DNA of 64,000 nucleotides, from contig NZ_JAUFQR010000001.1 of assembly GCF_030409875.1 (NCBI RefSeq), forward strand, positions 2,728,001-2,792,000, read 5' to 3'. Origin of the DNA: Chryseobacterium tructae. Its GTDB lineage: Bacteria; Bacteroidota; Bacteroidia; Flavobacteriales; Weeksellaceae. Positions 7,068-15,437 of this stretch are shown piece by piece. The number at the start of each line of letters is the position of its first letter. Position 1 is the stretch's first letter. The notes beneath the pieces were generated by a model. That model did not search any database and had not been told where the DNA came from. It was given only the letters and a program-made list of their open reading frames with translations. The translations under genes were made by a program, and so were the position numbers.

Positions 7068-8923
7068 TTATTTCGAGAAGGAAGATTCGAGTTGTTTTAG
7101 ACGCTCTTCAAAAATAGATTGTTTATGTTGCATTTCTATATGCGAATTTTTTAATGCTTCATTTTCTTTTTCTAATGCCTCTACCTTTTTCGCCAGTTCC
7201 TGAGTTGCAGAGATATTCAACATAGATAAGGCGTCATAGTCTACCGTCCTCAGATCAGACACTTCAGTTCCATAAACAAATAGTCTTCCTTTAAGGTTTT
7301 TATTTGTTAAATTAACAGTAATACTGTTAGGCGTGCTTGCCTGTATCTCCAAAATAACTTCTCCTGTTTCATCATATATTTTAAGAAATTTGTCCTCTTT
7401 AGCAATAACAATGGGCTTTTCAAAAATAAGAACTCCATCATTTTGTTTTGCCAACTGATAGATATTGGGAATAAAAGTTTTTACACTACTTCTACTCACG
7501 GCTTGCGGATACACTGCCTCTACCTCCTGAGCAATTACCTTTTTAAATTTCTGCTTACCATATACCGATTCATCTTTCATAAAATAATTAGTAATACCAA
7601 GCTTTTTTAAGAGTTCCAAATCATTTGCTCCGTCTGACTTTCCTACGATACTTTTAATTCTTTTATCTGAGAAGAGAGAAGTTTGGGCTACACTCAATTT
7701 TCCTACGGATATAATATTCCCATCTGCATAAATAGAAGTGTTAGTATTGAAAGTACCCATATCATTGGTGTAATTAGAATAAGTAGTTAATGTTCCATCA
7801 ACAGAGCCTGATTCAGGACTTATTCCATAATACGTGAGGCTTGAGACCGCCAAAGGCCATCCTGTAGTTTTTAACCTGATATCCAGTGGAAATTTTGGAG
7901 TATTTGTTCCAATACCAATATTTCCGTTCTGATCAATATTGATTCTTCTGTTCCCATCGCCATCAGCAATGATGACATTATTCGACAGCGAAGCCGGCAA
8001 ACCACTTACATTAGCTCCAATTATGGTATTTGATTTTCCGGAAACAAGCCCAGCCGCCGCCCGGAAGCCTATAAAAGTATTATAATTATTTATCGAATTT
8101 AAATTATATCCTGCAGATCCGCCAATCGCGGTATTCCCTCTCCCACCAGGAATCATTCGAAAAGAGTCACCTCCAATTCCTATATTGTCATCTCCAGAAA
8201 TAAGCTCACGAAGAGAACTGGCGCCGATCCCAACATTGCCTATGGTGCTTTTAGCTGAATAAAGTGAAAAATAGCCGTTTGCCACATTATTATTCCCGTC
8301 CAGATTTGAATATAAAGCACGATATCCATACCCGGTATTTGTATTCCTGATTTGTTATTGCTCAGCACTTCTGATCCTATGGCAGTATTCATACTTCCTA
8401 TAGTATTTGAAATTAAATTATTCACCCCTACTGCAGTATTGTTAAGTCCTGTTGTATTAGCGGTCAGGCTATTAACCCCAAAGATGGTATTCGTAGTGTT
8501 TAAAACACCGGATACAATATTATTTCTTTTAAAAATAACATCTACATTATCAGAAGTCCCTATAAAATTAATTCCGTTTACCATCCCCGAATTCCCTGTC
8601 AGGCTCCATCCAGTCATCACAATGGGGGTTAAATCATCCAGTACTTTCGTCCATCGTCCAGCACTTGCACTCCAATAATAATATCCTGGAACAACATCGT
8701 TTACTGCAGTAGTGTTATAAATCATTAAAGATTGGACAGGTGATGGTACTGTAGTAGTATCAGAACTTCCAGTTAATGCGATCCTAGGGATTAATATTCC
8801 TTTATTTGAACCCGTAACGTCTAGTACTGAGGATGGATTAGGTGTTGCTGTATTGATCCCGATCTGAGCTTGCAAGTTGTTTTCAAAAAAAAGAATAAGC
8901 AGCAGCAATGTGCATTTTTTCAT
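7068..8923 (-). CDS. Secreted tail-fibre-like protein with S74 intramolecular chaperone domain (one frameshift)
   Basis: About 618 residues after joining two frames at about 8345 (one A lost). A signal peptide (MKKCTLLLLILFFENNLQAQ) is followed by the GINTATPNPSSVLDV motif common at the N-terminus of Bacteroidota surface proteins. Next comes a YadA-head-like repeat region (NTAVG, NTAIG, GNTAIGG, YNTFIG), then FSDKRIKSIVGKSDGANDL...LLKKLGITNYFMKD and KVIAQEVEAVYPQAV, which fit the endosialidase chaperone (Peptidase_S74). A coiled coil ends the protein (ELAKKVEALEKENEALKN). S74 domains trimerise fibres and then self-cleave. No phage genes surround it, so it is probably a cell-surface fibre or adhesin. 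Confidence 0.8.
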
Positions 8924-9332
8924 GTTGTAAAGGTTAATGAATTCTTACAAAATTCAATGAGCCGTTTTGTAAGAGTATCAGGTTATCATCTTATTAGAAA
9001 TACAAAATTAGTAAAGCAAAATGGTTTGTTAATGCACATTTGCAGAAATTTGAATTTATACAATTGTCTTTCAGTAAGATTGTAATTGGAAAGAAAGTAA
9101 ATCCAAAAGGCATCCCTGAATCTATTAATTCTTATCAAATTTAAATGATTCGTAGAAAAATTATGATTATAAAGTCCTTTTAAAATTCAATTTTTAGCAA
9201 GATTATCAATTTAGCATCATTCTAAACAAACGTTTAATTAATTATATAAAATATTAATAATCAAATATTTAAATTTTATTAAAACACTAAAAAAATTGCT
9301 TTTTCGCAGATTTTAATCAGTAAAAAAAAATT
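8924..9332. other. Long AT-rich intergenic region
   Basis: About 400 bases between divergent genes. A minus-strand TAATTTTG box at 9003-9010 could drive the S74 surface protein gene. The sigma-54-like promoter of the first beta-barrel gene begins at 9333. I see no gene or RNA in the rest. Confidence 0.4.
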
Positions 9333-9348
9333 TTGGCAAGCAATTTGA
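9333..9348 (+). promoter_or_regulatory. Sigma-54-like promoter of beta-barrel gene 1
   Basis: TTGGCAAGCAATTTGA: a GG dinucleotide, ten bases, then GA in the -12 position (consensus GC). It lies 83 bases upstream of the start. The same element precedes each of the four paralogues. Confidence 0.65.
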
Positions 9349-9430
9349 AAGATCTCCAGCGTTCTACAGAAATGTGAACAGGTAGTAAAATTTAAAATTA
9401 AGAAAGAGTAAAAATTAAAAATTTAAAGTT

Positions 9431-10055
9431 ATGAAAAAGTTAATTTTAGGATTAGCAGTAACTGCAAGCACGTTAGCGTTCGCTCAAACAACTTCTTCTA
9501 GTCCGGTGTCATTTGGTGTAAAAGGAGGAATGAACGTTTCTTCACTTTCAAAAAATAACGGGCTGGATGATCAAAAATCTAAAATAGGATTTAATGCAGG
9601 TGTATTTGCTAACATTCCGGTTGCCACTTCATTCAGTATTCAACCAGAGGTATTATATTCACAATATGGTAATAAATCAGATTATACTTTAGCAGGAACT
9701 AAATATTCGGCTTCTACTAAACTAGATTATATTACAGTACCGGTAATGTTCCAGTATAATGCCCTTCCTAATCTTTATCTAGAAGCTGGACCAGAATTCG
9801 GATTCATGGTAAGTGCTAAGAATAAATTCAAATGAATCTTCAGGACAATCTTCTACAACAGATAACTTCAAAGATAATTTGAATACATTCAATTTTGGTA
9901 TCGGTTTAGGAGCTGGATATTACTTCACTCCTAATTTAGGAATTACAGCAAGATATGTAGCAGGTTTAACAGATATTGCTAAAGACAGACCTAGTGGATC
10001 TGATGCAGTAAGAAATAATGTATTCCAGGTAGGATTAGCTTATAAATTTAAATAA
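9431..10055 (+). CDS. Outer-membrane beta-barrel protein (porin family), paralogue 1 of 4 (frameshift)
   Basis: About 208 residues after joining two frames near 9832 (AAATGA, a +1 or -2 change). Signal peptide MKKLILGLAVTASTLAFAQ, then beta-strand-rich sequence with the family landmarks FGVKGGMN, FNAGVFANIPV, FSIQPEVLYSQ, TVPVMFQYNALPNLYLEAGPEFG and GIGLGAGYYFTPNLGITARYVAGLTDI, ending FQVGLAYKFK with the terminal aromatic strand needed for outer-membrane assembly. OMP_b-brl_2/PorT-like 8-strand barrel family. Function unknown; small barrels of this kind are envelope-stress or adhesion proteins elsewhere. Driven by a sigma-54-like promoter and followed by its own terminator. Confidence 0.85.
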
Positions 10056-10092
10056 GCTTCTTAAACATTCAGTAACAAATTTTATATTCAAT

Positions 10093-10128
10093 AAAAAGAT
10101 CAGATTAGTTTTTAATCTGGTCTTTTTT
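10093..10128 (+). terminator. Terminator after beta-barrel gene 1
   Basis: Arms AAAAAGATCAGATTA and TAATCTGGTCTTTTT (one G-U pair) run directly into a T tract. Confidence 0.85.
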
Positions 10129-10239
10129 ATTGCACTTCATAAATTATGTTAACAAAACAATACACTTTTTCAATGTTTTTGTTTTAGGAAAATCACATCA
10201 ACGTCCTGTTATAAAGACAAATATGTATATTTTCTTTTT

Positions 10240-10255
10240 TTGGCACGCAATTTGA
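10240..10255 (+). promoter_or_regulatory. Sigma-54-like promoter of beta-barrel gene 2
   Basis: TTGGCACGCAATTTGA, including the canonical TGGCACG -24 element; the -12 element reads TTGA. 50 bases before the start codon. Confidence 0.7.
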
Positions 10256-10304
10256 TTGTAAAGAAACTGTTAAACAAAACTTAAAAACTATTAAATAAAA
10301 ACTT

Positions 10305-10895
10305 ATGAAAAAGATTCTTTTAGGCCTAGCATTAGTAGCAGGTACTTTCTCTTTCGCACAAAAAACTTCTAGCAATACAGCATCATCTTCTCCAGTTAGA
10401 TTTGGATTAAAAGCTGGTCTTAACATTTCTACTCTTTCAGGAGATGGAATGAAGTCTAAAGCAGGTTTCTATGGTGGAGTATTCGCTAACATTCCTGTAG
10501 CTCAAGATTTCAGCGTTCAGCCTGAAGTTCTATACAGCGGTATGGGAGCAAAAGATAACTATGATAGCAATACTAAACTTAATTTAGATTATATCGCTGT
10601 ACCAGTAATGTTCCAGTACAACGCACTTCCTAACCTTTATTTAGAAGCAGGTCCTCAATTCAGTTTCCTTATAAACTCAAAATTGAAAGACAGTAACAGA
10701 TCTTATGATATGAAAGATTATACTAAAGGATTTGATTTTGCTCTTGGTCTTGGTGCAGGATATTACTTCACTCCAAACATTGGTGTTAACGTAAGATATG
10801 TTGCAGGATTAACTGATATCGCTAAAGATAGACCTAGTGGTGCTGACTCTTCTAAAAACGGAGCGTTCCAAGTTGGATTATCTTATAAATTCTAA
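10305..10895 (+). CDS. Outer-membrane beta-barrel protein (porin family), paralogue 2 of 4
   Basis: 196 residues, intact. Signal peptide MKKILLGLALVAGTFSFAQ. Same barrel landmarks as its neighbours: FGLKAGLNIS, FYGGVFANIPVAQDFSVQPEVLYSG, AVPVMFQYNALPNLYLEAGPQFSF, GLGAGYYFTPNIGVNVRYVAGLTDIAKDRPSG, and a terminal FQVGLSYKF. Closest to paralogue 1, sharing the TDIAKDRPSG loop, so these two are the most recent duplicates. Own sigma-54-like promoter (10240) and terminator (10923), so the array is four single-gene units rather than one operon. Confidence 0.92.
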   Translation: MKKILLGLALVAGTFSFAQKTSSNTASSSPVRFGLKAGLNISTLSGDGMKSKAGFYGGVFANIPVAQDFSVQPEVLYSGMGAKDNYDSNTKLNLDYIAVPVMFQYNALPNLYLEAGPQFSFLINSKLKDSNRSYDMKDYTKGFDFALGLGAGYYFTPNIGVNVRYVAGLTDIAKDRPSGADSSKNGAFQVGLSYKF

Positions 10896-10922
10896 GCTTA
10901 TCCTTAGGTTTAAAAACAAATT

Positions 10923-10957
10923 AAAACCGGATTATGTATTTAATCCGGTTTTTTTAT
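10923..10957 (+). terminator. Terminator after beta-barrel gene 2
   Basis: Perfect stem AAAACCGGATTA and TAATCCGGTTTT around TGTATT, ending in a T tract. Confidence 0.9.
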
Positions 10958-10980
10958 ATCTCAATTTATATTCAACATTT

Positions 10981-10996
10981 TTGGCAAGGAATTTGC
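10981..10996 (+). promoter_or_regulatory. Orphan sigma-54-like promoter
   Basis: TTGGCAAGGAATTTGC has the full GG-N10-GC spacing. The next gene starts 250 bases later, beyond a strong terminator (11132-11167) and a second sigma-54-like site (11202). This promoter therefore appears to read only into non-coding sequence. Confidence 0.65.
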
Positions 10997-11007
10997 GTAT
11001 AATGTAA

Positions 11008-11170
11008 TAATATTTTTTACTTTATGTTTTTTTAATTCCTGGAGTAAGATAAGATTCATATAAAAATAGATAATGGAAATGCAAAAATGAGGTATTTTCA
11101 TTCTAGATAAAATACATTTTGATTTCAATAGAAAAAGTCAGGTTTACTTGTTTAAACCTGACTTTTTCGC
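11008..11170 (+). ncRNA. Candidate small RNA between beta-barrel genes 2 and 3
   Basis: Predicted transcript of about 160 nt, from just downstream of the promoter at 10981-10996 to the terminator at 11132-11167. It has no ORF of note. Inferred only from the promoter-terminator pairing. Alternative: the residual ends of a deleted fifth barrel gene. Confidence 0.4.
11132..11167 (+). terminator. Strong intergenic terminator
   Basis: Perfect 15-bp stem AAAAAGTCAGGTTTA and TAAACCTGACTTTTT around CTTGTT. It lies upstream of, not after, any annotated gene on this strand. Confidence 0.85.
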
Positions 11171-11201
11171 TTTTATATGACTTTTATCATTTTTCTTCAC
11201 T

Positions 11202-11217
11202 TTGGCGGGAGTTTTGA
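11202..11217 (+). promoter_or_regulatory. Sigma-54-like promoter of beta-barrel gene 3
   Basis: TTGGCGGGAGTTTTGA: GG, ten bases, GA. 31 bases before the start codon. Weaker match than its siblings but in the right place. Confidence 0.5.
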
Positions 11218-11247
11218 TGCCGTCTGGGGGTTAATTAAATTATAATC

Positions 11248-11952
11248 ATGAAGAAATTATTCGTAGGGTTGGCTTTCGCAGGAAGCCTTTTTATCAATGC
11301 GCAGGAAAAAACTAAATCATCTTCTCCAATTACTTTCGGAGTAAAAGCAGGAATCAATGCAACTACTATTTCTAGAACCAACGATACATATTCAGAGGGC
11401 TATTATGATAATGATCAGAAAATGAAAGCAGGTTTTAATGCTGGAGTATTTGTAAATATACCGGTAGCAGAAAAATTTAGTGTTCAGCCTGAGCTTCTTT
11501 TCAGCCAATTAGGTTCAAAATCAGAAGTAAGGTATAGAAATTCCAATGGAAAATTTACAAGTACAGTAGAGGCAAGCGACAAAGTGAACTTAAATTATAT
11601 TGTTCTTCCTCTTATGGTGCAATATAATATTCTTCCTCAGCTTTATGTAGAGGCAGGTCCTGAGTTTGGATTGCTGTTAGGAGGAAAATCAAAAAGTGAT
11701 GTTACCATTACTAACGGATCTGAAAATTTTACATCTTCTCAAAGTGATAAATACTCAGACAAAATAAATATGGATCGTTTTAACAAATTCAATTTCGGAA
11801 TAGGTATTGGTGCAGGATATTATTTTACGCCACAATTTGGAGTAACTGCCAGATTTATTGCCGGAGTTACAGATGTACTGAAGAGCGATTATGTGGATTT
11901 CAAATCAAGAAACAATGCTTTTCAGGTAGGAGTAGCTTATAAATTCAAATAA
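11248..11952 (+). CDS. Outer-membrane beta-barrel protein (porin family), paralogue 3 of 4
   Basis: 234 residues, intact. Signal peptide MKKLFVGLAFAGSLFINAQ. Barrel landmarks FGVKAGINATTI, FNAGVFVNIPVAEKFSVQPELLFSQ, VLPLMVQYNILPQLYVEAGPEFGLL, FNFGIGIGAGYYFTPQFGVTARFIAGVTDV and a terminal FQVGVAYKFK. Longer extracellular loops than paralogues 1 and 2: a Tyr/Asp-rich loop near residue 50 and a Ser/Thr-rich loop near 155-175. Terminator at 11978. Confidence 0.92.
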   Translation: MKKLFVGLAFAGSLFINAQEKTKSSSPITFGVKAGINATTISRTNDTYSEGYYDNDQKMKAGFNAGVFVNIPVAEKFSVQPELLFSQLGSKSEVRYRNSNGKFTSTVEASDKVNLNYIVLPLMVQYNILPQLYVEAGPEFGLLLGGKSKSDVTITNGSENFTSSQSDKYSDKINMDRFNKFNFGIGIGAGYYFTPQFGVTARFIAGVTDVLKSDYVDFKSRNNAFQVGVAYKFK

Positions 11953-11977
11953 GAATTTATTATTTTTCGATGTACTG

Positions 11978-12005
11978 GCCAGATGTTTTTATCATCTGGC
12001 TTTTT
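11978..12005 (+). terminator. Terminator after beta-barrel gene 3
   Basis: Stem GCCAGATG and CATCTGGC around TTTTTAT, then TTTTT. Confidence 0.85.
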
Positions 12006-12208
12006 ATTTTGGCTATATACATCTGTGTGATTTTTTTTAAGTAAATTTTAATAATTAGCAGATCTTTCCTTATGTGATAAAATTAACATAAAATTTATCA
12101 TAAATATTCCATATGTGTTGAAATATTTTATATAAAACATGACTTCATGGGTCTTTTTTTCAATTAAGAAATCCTTTAAAAAGTCCTGTATATCTAGGTT
12201 TTTTGAGT

Positions 12209-12224
12209 TTGGCAAGCATTTTGC
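12209..12224 (+). promoter_or_regulatory. Sigma-54-like promoter of beta-barrel gene 4
   Basis: TTGGCAAGCATTTTGC, the best match of the set: TGGCA with GG-N10-GC spacing and TTGC at -12. 62 bases before the start codon. Confidence 0.75.
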
Positions 12225-12285
12225 AAAATAAATCGCGAATGGTTGAAAGATCATTACAAGTAGTAAAAAATTAAAAAATTAAATT

Positions 12286-12987
12286 ATGAATAAGTTATTT
12301 TTAGGACTAGCATTAACTGCTGGTACATTAGCCTTCGCTCAAGAAACAACAACGACAACAACAACTGTAAATACATCACCTCTTAAAAAAGATGTACAAC
12401 CGATCAGATTTGGTATTAAAGCAGGAGGAAACTCAGCTTATTTCAGTGCTCAAAAATTCGGAATGAACAGTCAGAAATTAGGTTTCCATGCTGGTGCTTT
12501 TGTGAACATTCCAATCTCTAAGCAATTCAGCATTCAGCCAGAGGTTTTATATAACCAAATGGGGGCAAGAGATGTAATTTCTTCTGAAACTATTTATGAT
12601 AAAACTACAAAAATTCAAGACAAAGTAACGATGAACTATATCTCAGTTCCTTTGATGGTTCAGATGAGACCAATGGAGAAATTCTATGTAGAAGCAGGTC
12701 CTGAATTCAGTTATTTCATCAACGGAAAGATGAAGGGTGATGTAACAACTACAACGACTACAGGTGGAGTAACAACTACTGTAAGCCAATCACACTCTGA
12801 AGATATTAACAAGGATGAGATCAATAAATTTAACTTTGGTCTAGCTCTTGGTTTAGGTTATGATATCACTAATAATATCGGAATCAATGCAAGATATACG
12901 AACAGTTTAACAAAGATCGATAAAATGAGTACAGCTGCTGAAAACAACAACAGAGTATTTCAATTAGGTCTGAACTATAAGTTCTAA
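12286..12987 (+). CDS. Outer-membrane beta-barrel protein (porin family), paralogue 4 of 4
   Basis: 233 residues, intact. Signal peptide MNKLFLGLALTAGTLAFAQ is followed by a Thr-rich linker. Landmarks FGIKAGGNSAYFS, FHAGAFVNIPISKQFSIQPEVLYNQ, SVPLMVQMRPMEKFYVEAGPEFSYFI, FNFGLALGLGYDITNNIGINARY and a terminal FQLGLNYKF. It is the most divergent of the four: it lacks the PNLY motif and the GAGYYFTP strand reads GLGYDITN. A Thr-rich loop (TTTTTTGGVTTT) occurs mid-protein. Own sigma-54-like promoter and terminator. Confidence 0.92.
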   Translation: MNKLFLGLALTAGTLAFAQETTTTTTTVNTSPLKKDVQPIRFGIKAGGNSAYFSAQKFGMNSQKLGFHAGAFVNIPISKQFSIQPEVLYNQMGARDVISSETIYDKTTKIQDKVTMNYISVPLMVQMRPMEKFYVEAGPEFSYFINGKMKGDVTTTTTTGGVTTTVSQSHSEDINKDEINKFNFGLALGLGYDITNNIGINARYTNSLTKIDKMSTAAENNNRVFQLGLNYKF

Positions 12988-13037
12988 TATATACGAACCA
13001 ATTTTTTAACTCCAGATGCATGTAAGTGCATTGTATA

Positions 13038-13072
13038 AAATAGCCGGAAGAATTTCTTCCGGCTATTTATTT
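13038..13072 (+). terminator. Terminator after beta-barrel gene 4
   Basis: Perfect 13-bp stem AAATAGCCGGAAG and CTTCCGGCTATTT. It lies between convergent genes and may act in both directions. Confidence 0.8.
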
Positions 13073-13140
13073 TAATAATGATAGATTATTATTGTAATTT
13101 TTATAATCTCTATCTTTTTCCAGCCTTTTGAGGATCTGTC

Positions 13141-14088
13141 TTATTCAAATATTCTTGGATCATCACTGATAACACCATCTATACCCATACTTTTTAACTC
13201 TTGTAACCTTTCTTTAGTATTGACAGTCCATGGTATAACTTTCATTCCTAATGAATGACATTCTTGTACAAGTTCTGCAGTAACAAGTCTGTGATCGGGG
13301 CTATAAATAGTAGGTGTAAAGCTTAGAAATTTCATATCACCCGCTACTCCATTCAAATGATTCGGATATGCTCTAAATTTCTCTACAGGAATATTTTTAA
13401 AATAATACTGTTGTTGTGCTAATTTTTTATCATCTACCTTTTCTACAAGTAAAGCCGTCATTATTTTAGGATATTCTTTATGGATGATCTCCAGAGTTCT
13501 TGGATCAAAAGACTGAATGATAACCCTATCCTGAATTCCCTTTTTCACGATAATCTTCATCATCAGATCTACAAATTCTTTAGGTTCCGGATGGAAGATA
13601 TTATCAGAGAAAGGGCGTGTCTTGGTTTCTATATTATAATAAGGTAAAGGCCTTTTTAATTCACGAGAATACGATTCACAAGCATCTATAATATCAGAGA
13701 AAAGAGGTTTATGAACCTTCATTTTCTTTTGATCCGGATAATTGTCCAGTTTCTTTAATCCTACATCAAATGTCTTAATTTGAGCATAAGGCATTTCATA
13801 CATTTTATAGTAAAATCCGGAATCCTTTGGAATAGAGGTTCCATCAGGTTTGGTAACTAATTCTGGAGAAAGGAAAGAATCATGAGAAAGAATTACTTTT
13901 TTGTCCTTTGTAATAGCCAGATCCATTTCCAGAGTCGTGACATTCATTTTTAAGGCATTTTTCATAGCTGGAATTGTGTTCTCCGGATACAAGGATTTTC
14001 CGCCGCGATGTGCTTGATTATCGAAAGATTGGGCAGTATAAAGTTGGGTAAATGCCAAAAACAGACCCGTGAAAAGTACATTTTTCAT
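13141..14088 (-). CDS. Periplasmic glycerophosphodiester phosphodiesterase
   Basis: Hydrolyses glycerophosphodiesters to glycerol-3-phosphate and an alcohol. 315 residues with a signal peptide (ending TAQS). The GDPD TIM-barrel motifs are intact: H27-R28 (AHRGG), E36-N37 (PENT), E54 and D56 (LEMDL, metal ligands) and H69-D70 (SHD). The C-terminal barrel strands VIIQSFD and VIPWTVN are present, ending with GIDGVISDDP. Comparable to GlpQ/UgpQ; the periplasmic form is closer to GlpQ in location. Single gene, convergent with the beta-barrel array. Confidence 0.92.
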   Translation of the reverse strand: MKNVLFTGLFLAFTQLYTAQSFDNQAHRGGKSLYPENTIPAMKNALKMNVTTLEMDLAITKDKKVILSHDSFLSPELVTKPDGTSIPKDSGFYYKMYEMPYAQIKTFDVGLKKLDNYPDQKKMKVHKPLFSDIIDACESYSRELKRPLPYYNIETKTRPFSDNIFHPEPKEFVDLMMKIIVKKGIQDRVIIQSFDPRTLEIIHKEYPKIMTALLVEKVDDKKLAQQQYYFKNIPVEKFRAYPNHLNGVAGDMKFLSFTPTIYSPDHRLVTAELVQECHSLGMKVIPWTVNTKERLQELKSMGIDGVISDDPRIFE

Positions 14089-14157
14089 TCTTCAATATTT
14101 AATTCTATAAAATTAAATATTGCATATATACTGTATGTTGTTAGAATATTAAACTTA

Positions 14158-14368
14158 TGCTATATTTAATCATTATTCTAGAAACAGGTCATAGATCTGC
14201 GAAGTTCTTTCCCTATTTTTCATTTAGATTCGCAATGGAAGAAAGTTTACGGGCAGTTGCCGCAACTTTATCACCACGCTTTAATGCTACTTCCGTCCAG
14301 ACACGTCCAAAACCTCCGGATGAACCTATGATAAACCAAACTTTCTTTTTATTTTCTATTGTTGTTAT
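14158..14368 (-). pseudogene. Remnant of a short-chain dehydrogenase/reductase gene (N-terminal part only)
   Basis: Minus-strand translation gives a Rossmann start, IENKKKVWFIIGSSGGFG, then RVWTEVALKRGDKVAATARK and LSSIANLNEK, followed by an in-frame TAG at 14213-14215 where the family has Tyr. The start codon position reads ATA, and everything beyond about 60 residues is gone. Substitution damage plus truncation marks a true pseudogene. It sits downstream of an AraC regulator on the same strand, a common partner of such SDR genes in related bacteria. Confidence 0.65.
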
Positions 14369-14445
14369 AAAATGTATTTTTATTAAGAAATTAACTCACT
14401 ATTAAAAACGTATTTATCACCTCTTTTACTTTAAAAATCTTATAG

Positions 14446-15366
14446 TCAATTAAATTTTGCCCGAAATTCCAAGGGGCCTTGTTTTGTTTTTGCTTTAAAC
14501 AATCTGCTGAAAGATTGGGGATGCTCAAAGCCTAATTCATAGGCAATCTCTGAAACTGAAAGTGTTGTTGATGAAAGTTTTTCTTTTGCTTTATCAATCA
14601 GTTTTTGATGGATAAATTGTTGTGCATTTTGCCCAAGTAGTGAACGCAATAAATCACTCAGGTAACTTGGCGAAATGTTCACTTGTTCTGCAAGTTGTTG
14701 AACTGTTGGAATTCCTTGGATGATCATTTTTTCATCGTCGAAATATTCATTTAGAATTCTTTCCAATTTCTGGAAAACAGTATTGTTTACGGCTTTTCTT
14801 GTTATGAATTGTCGTTTGTAAAATCGGTTTGTGTAGGTCAATAATAAATCGATTTGTGCAATAACTACATCCTGGCTGAAATCGTCAATCCGGCTATTCA
14901 ATTCTTCTTCAATGATGTTAAAAACGGAAATTATCGTTTCTTTTTCTTTCTCTGAAAGATGTAGGGACTCATTCAATTCATAAGAAAAAAAGCTGTATTG
15001 TTTAATTTTTTTTGCCAATGGATACCCAAGAAAAAAATCAGGATGAATAAACAATCCAAGACCTGTGTGATCGTCAGAGTCATTATCACTTGTCGCTTTA
15101 AGCTGATTGGGTGCACTGAAACATAGTCCACCTTCATCAAAATCGTAATAAGATTGTCCATATTTAAATTTACCGCTGATATTGGGCTTGTAAGCTATTT
15201 TATAAAAATTTAAAATAAATGGTGATGGCAAATTTTCTGGTGGGATAGCATTGCTATCATTTCTGATCAAACTAATCAAAGGATGCAAAGGTTTTGGCAA
15301 GCCTAAGATCCTATGTAACTCTGATAAAGATTTAAACCTATGCAAATTATTTTCTTCTTTTTTCAT
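14446..15366 (-). CDS. AraC-family transcriptional regulator
   Basis: 306 residues. The C-terminal double HTH is clear: first helix-turn-helix VQQLAEQVNISPSYLSDLLR, second LSVSEIAYELGFEHPQSFSRLFKAKTKQGPLEFR. The N-terminal ~180 residues form the ligand or dimerisation domain (GGLCFSAPNQ, cupin-like). It lies 71 bases after an alpha/beta hydrolase gene and 77 bases before an SDR remnant, all on the minus strand. It probably once controlled that oxidoreductase and may now control the hydrolase. Effector unknown. Confidence 0.9.
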   Translation of the reverse strand: MKKEENNLHRFKSLSELHRILGLPKPLHPLISLIRNDSNAIPPENLPSPFILNFYKIAYKPNISGKFKYGQSYYDFDEGGLCFSAPNQLKATSDNDSDDHTGLGLFIHPDFFLGYPLAKKIKQYSFFSYELNESLHLSEKEKETIISVFNIIEEELNSRIDDFSQDVVIAQIDLLLTYTNRFYKRQFITRKAVNNTVFQKLERILNEYFDDEKMIIQGIPTVQQLAEQVNISPSYLSDLLRSLLGQNAQQFIHQKLIDKAKEKLSSTTLSVSEIAYELGFEHPQSFSRLFKAKTKQGPLEFRAKFN

Positions 15367-15437
15367 TCCTTTAAAATAATATCATAATAAATATTGGATT
15401 ATTTAAATAAAAGACCAATCCATTTTGAGGGAGAAAA

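Noticed and set aside
7068..8923. Prophage remnant (because of the S74 domain)
   Set aside because: No other phage gene, integrase or packaging gene is in the window, and the protein has a bacterial signal peptide and GINT motif.
12048..12254. 68-residue minus-strand ORF upstream of the fourth barrel gene
   Set aside because: It covers the promoter region and leader of the next gene and shows no protein features.
14157..14405. 82-residue plus-strand ORF
   Set aside because: It is the antisense of the SDR remnant, which has clear Rossmann-fold residues on the minus strand.
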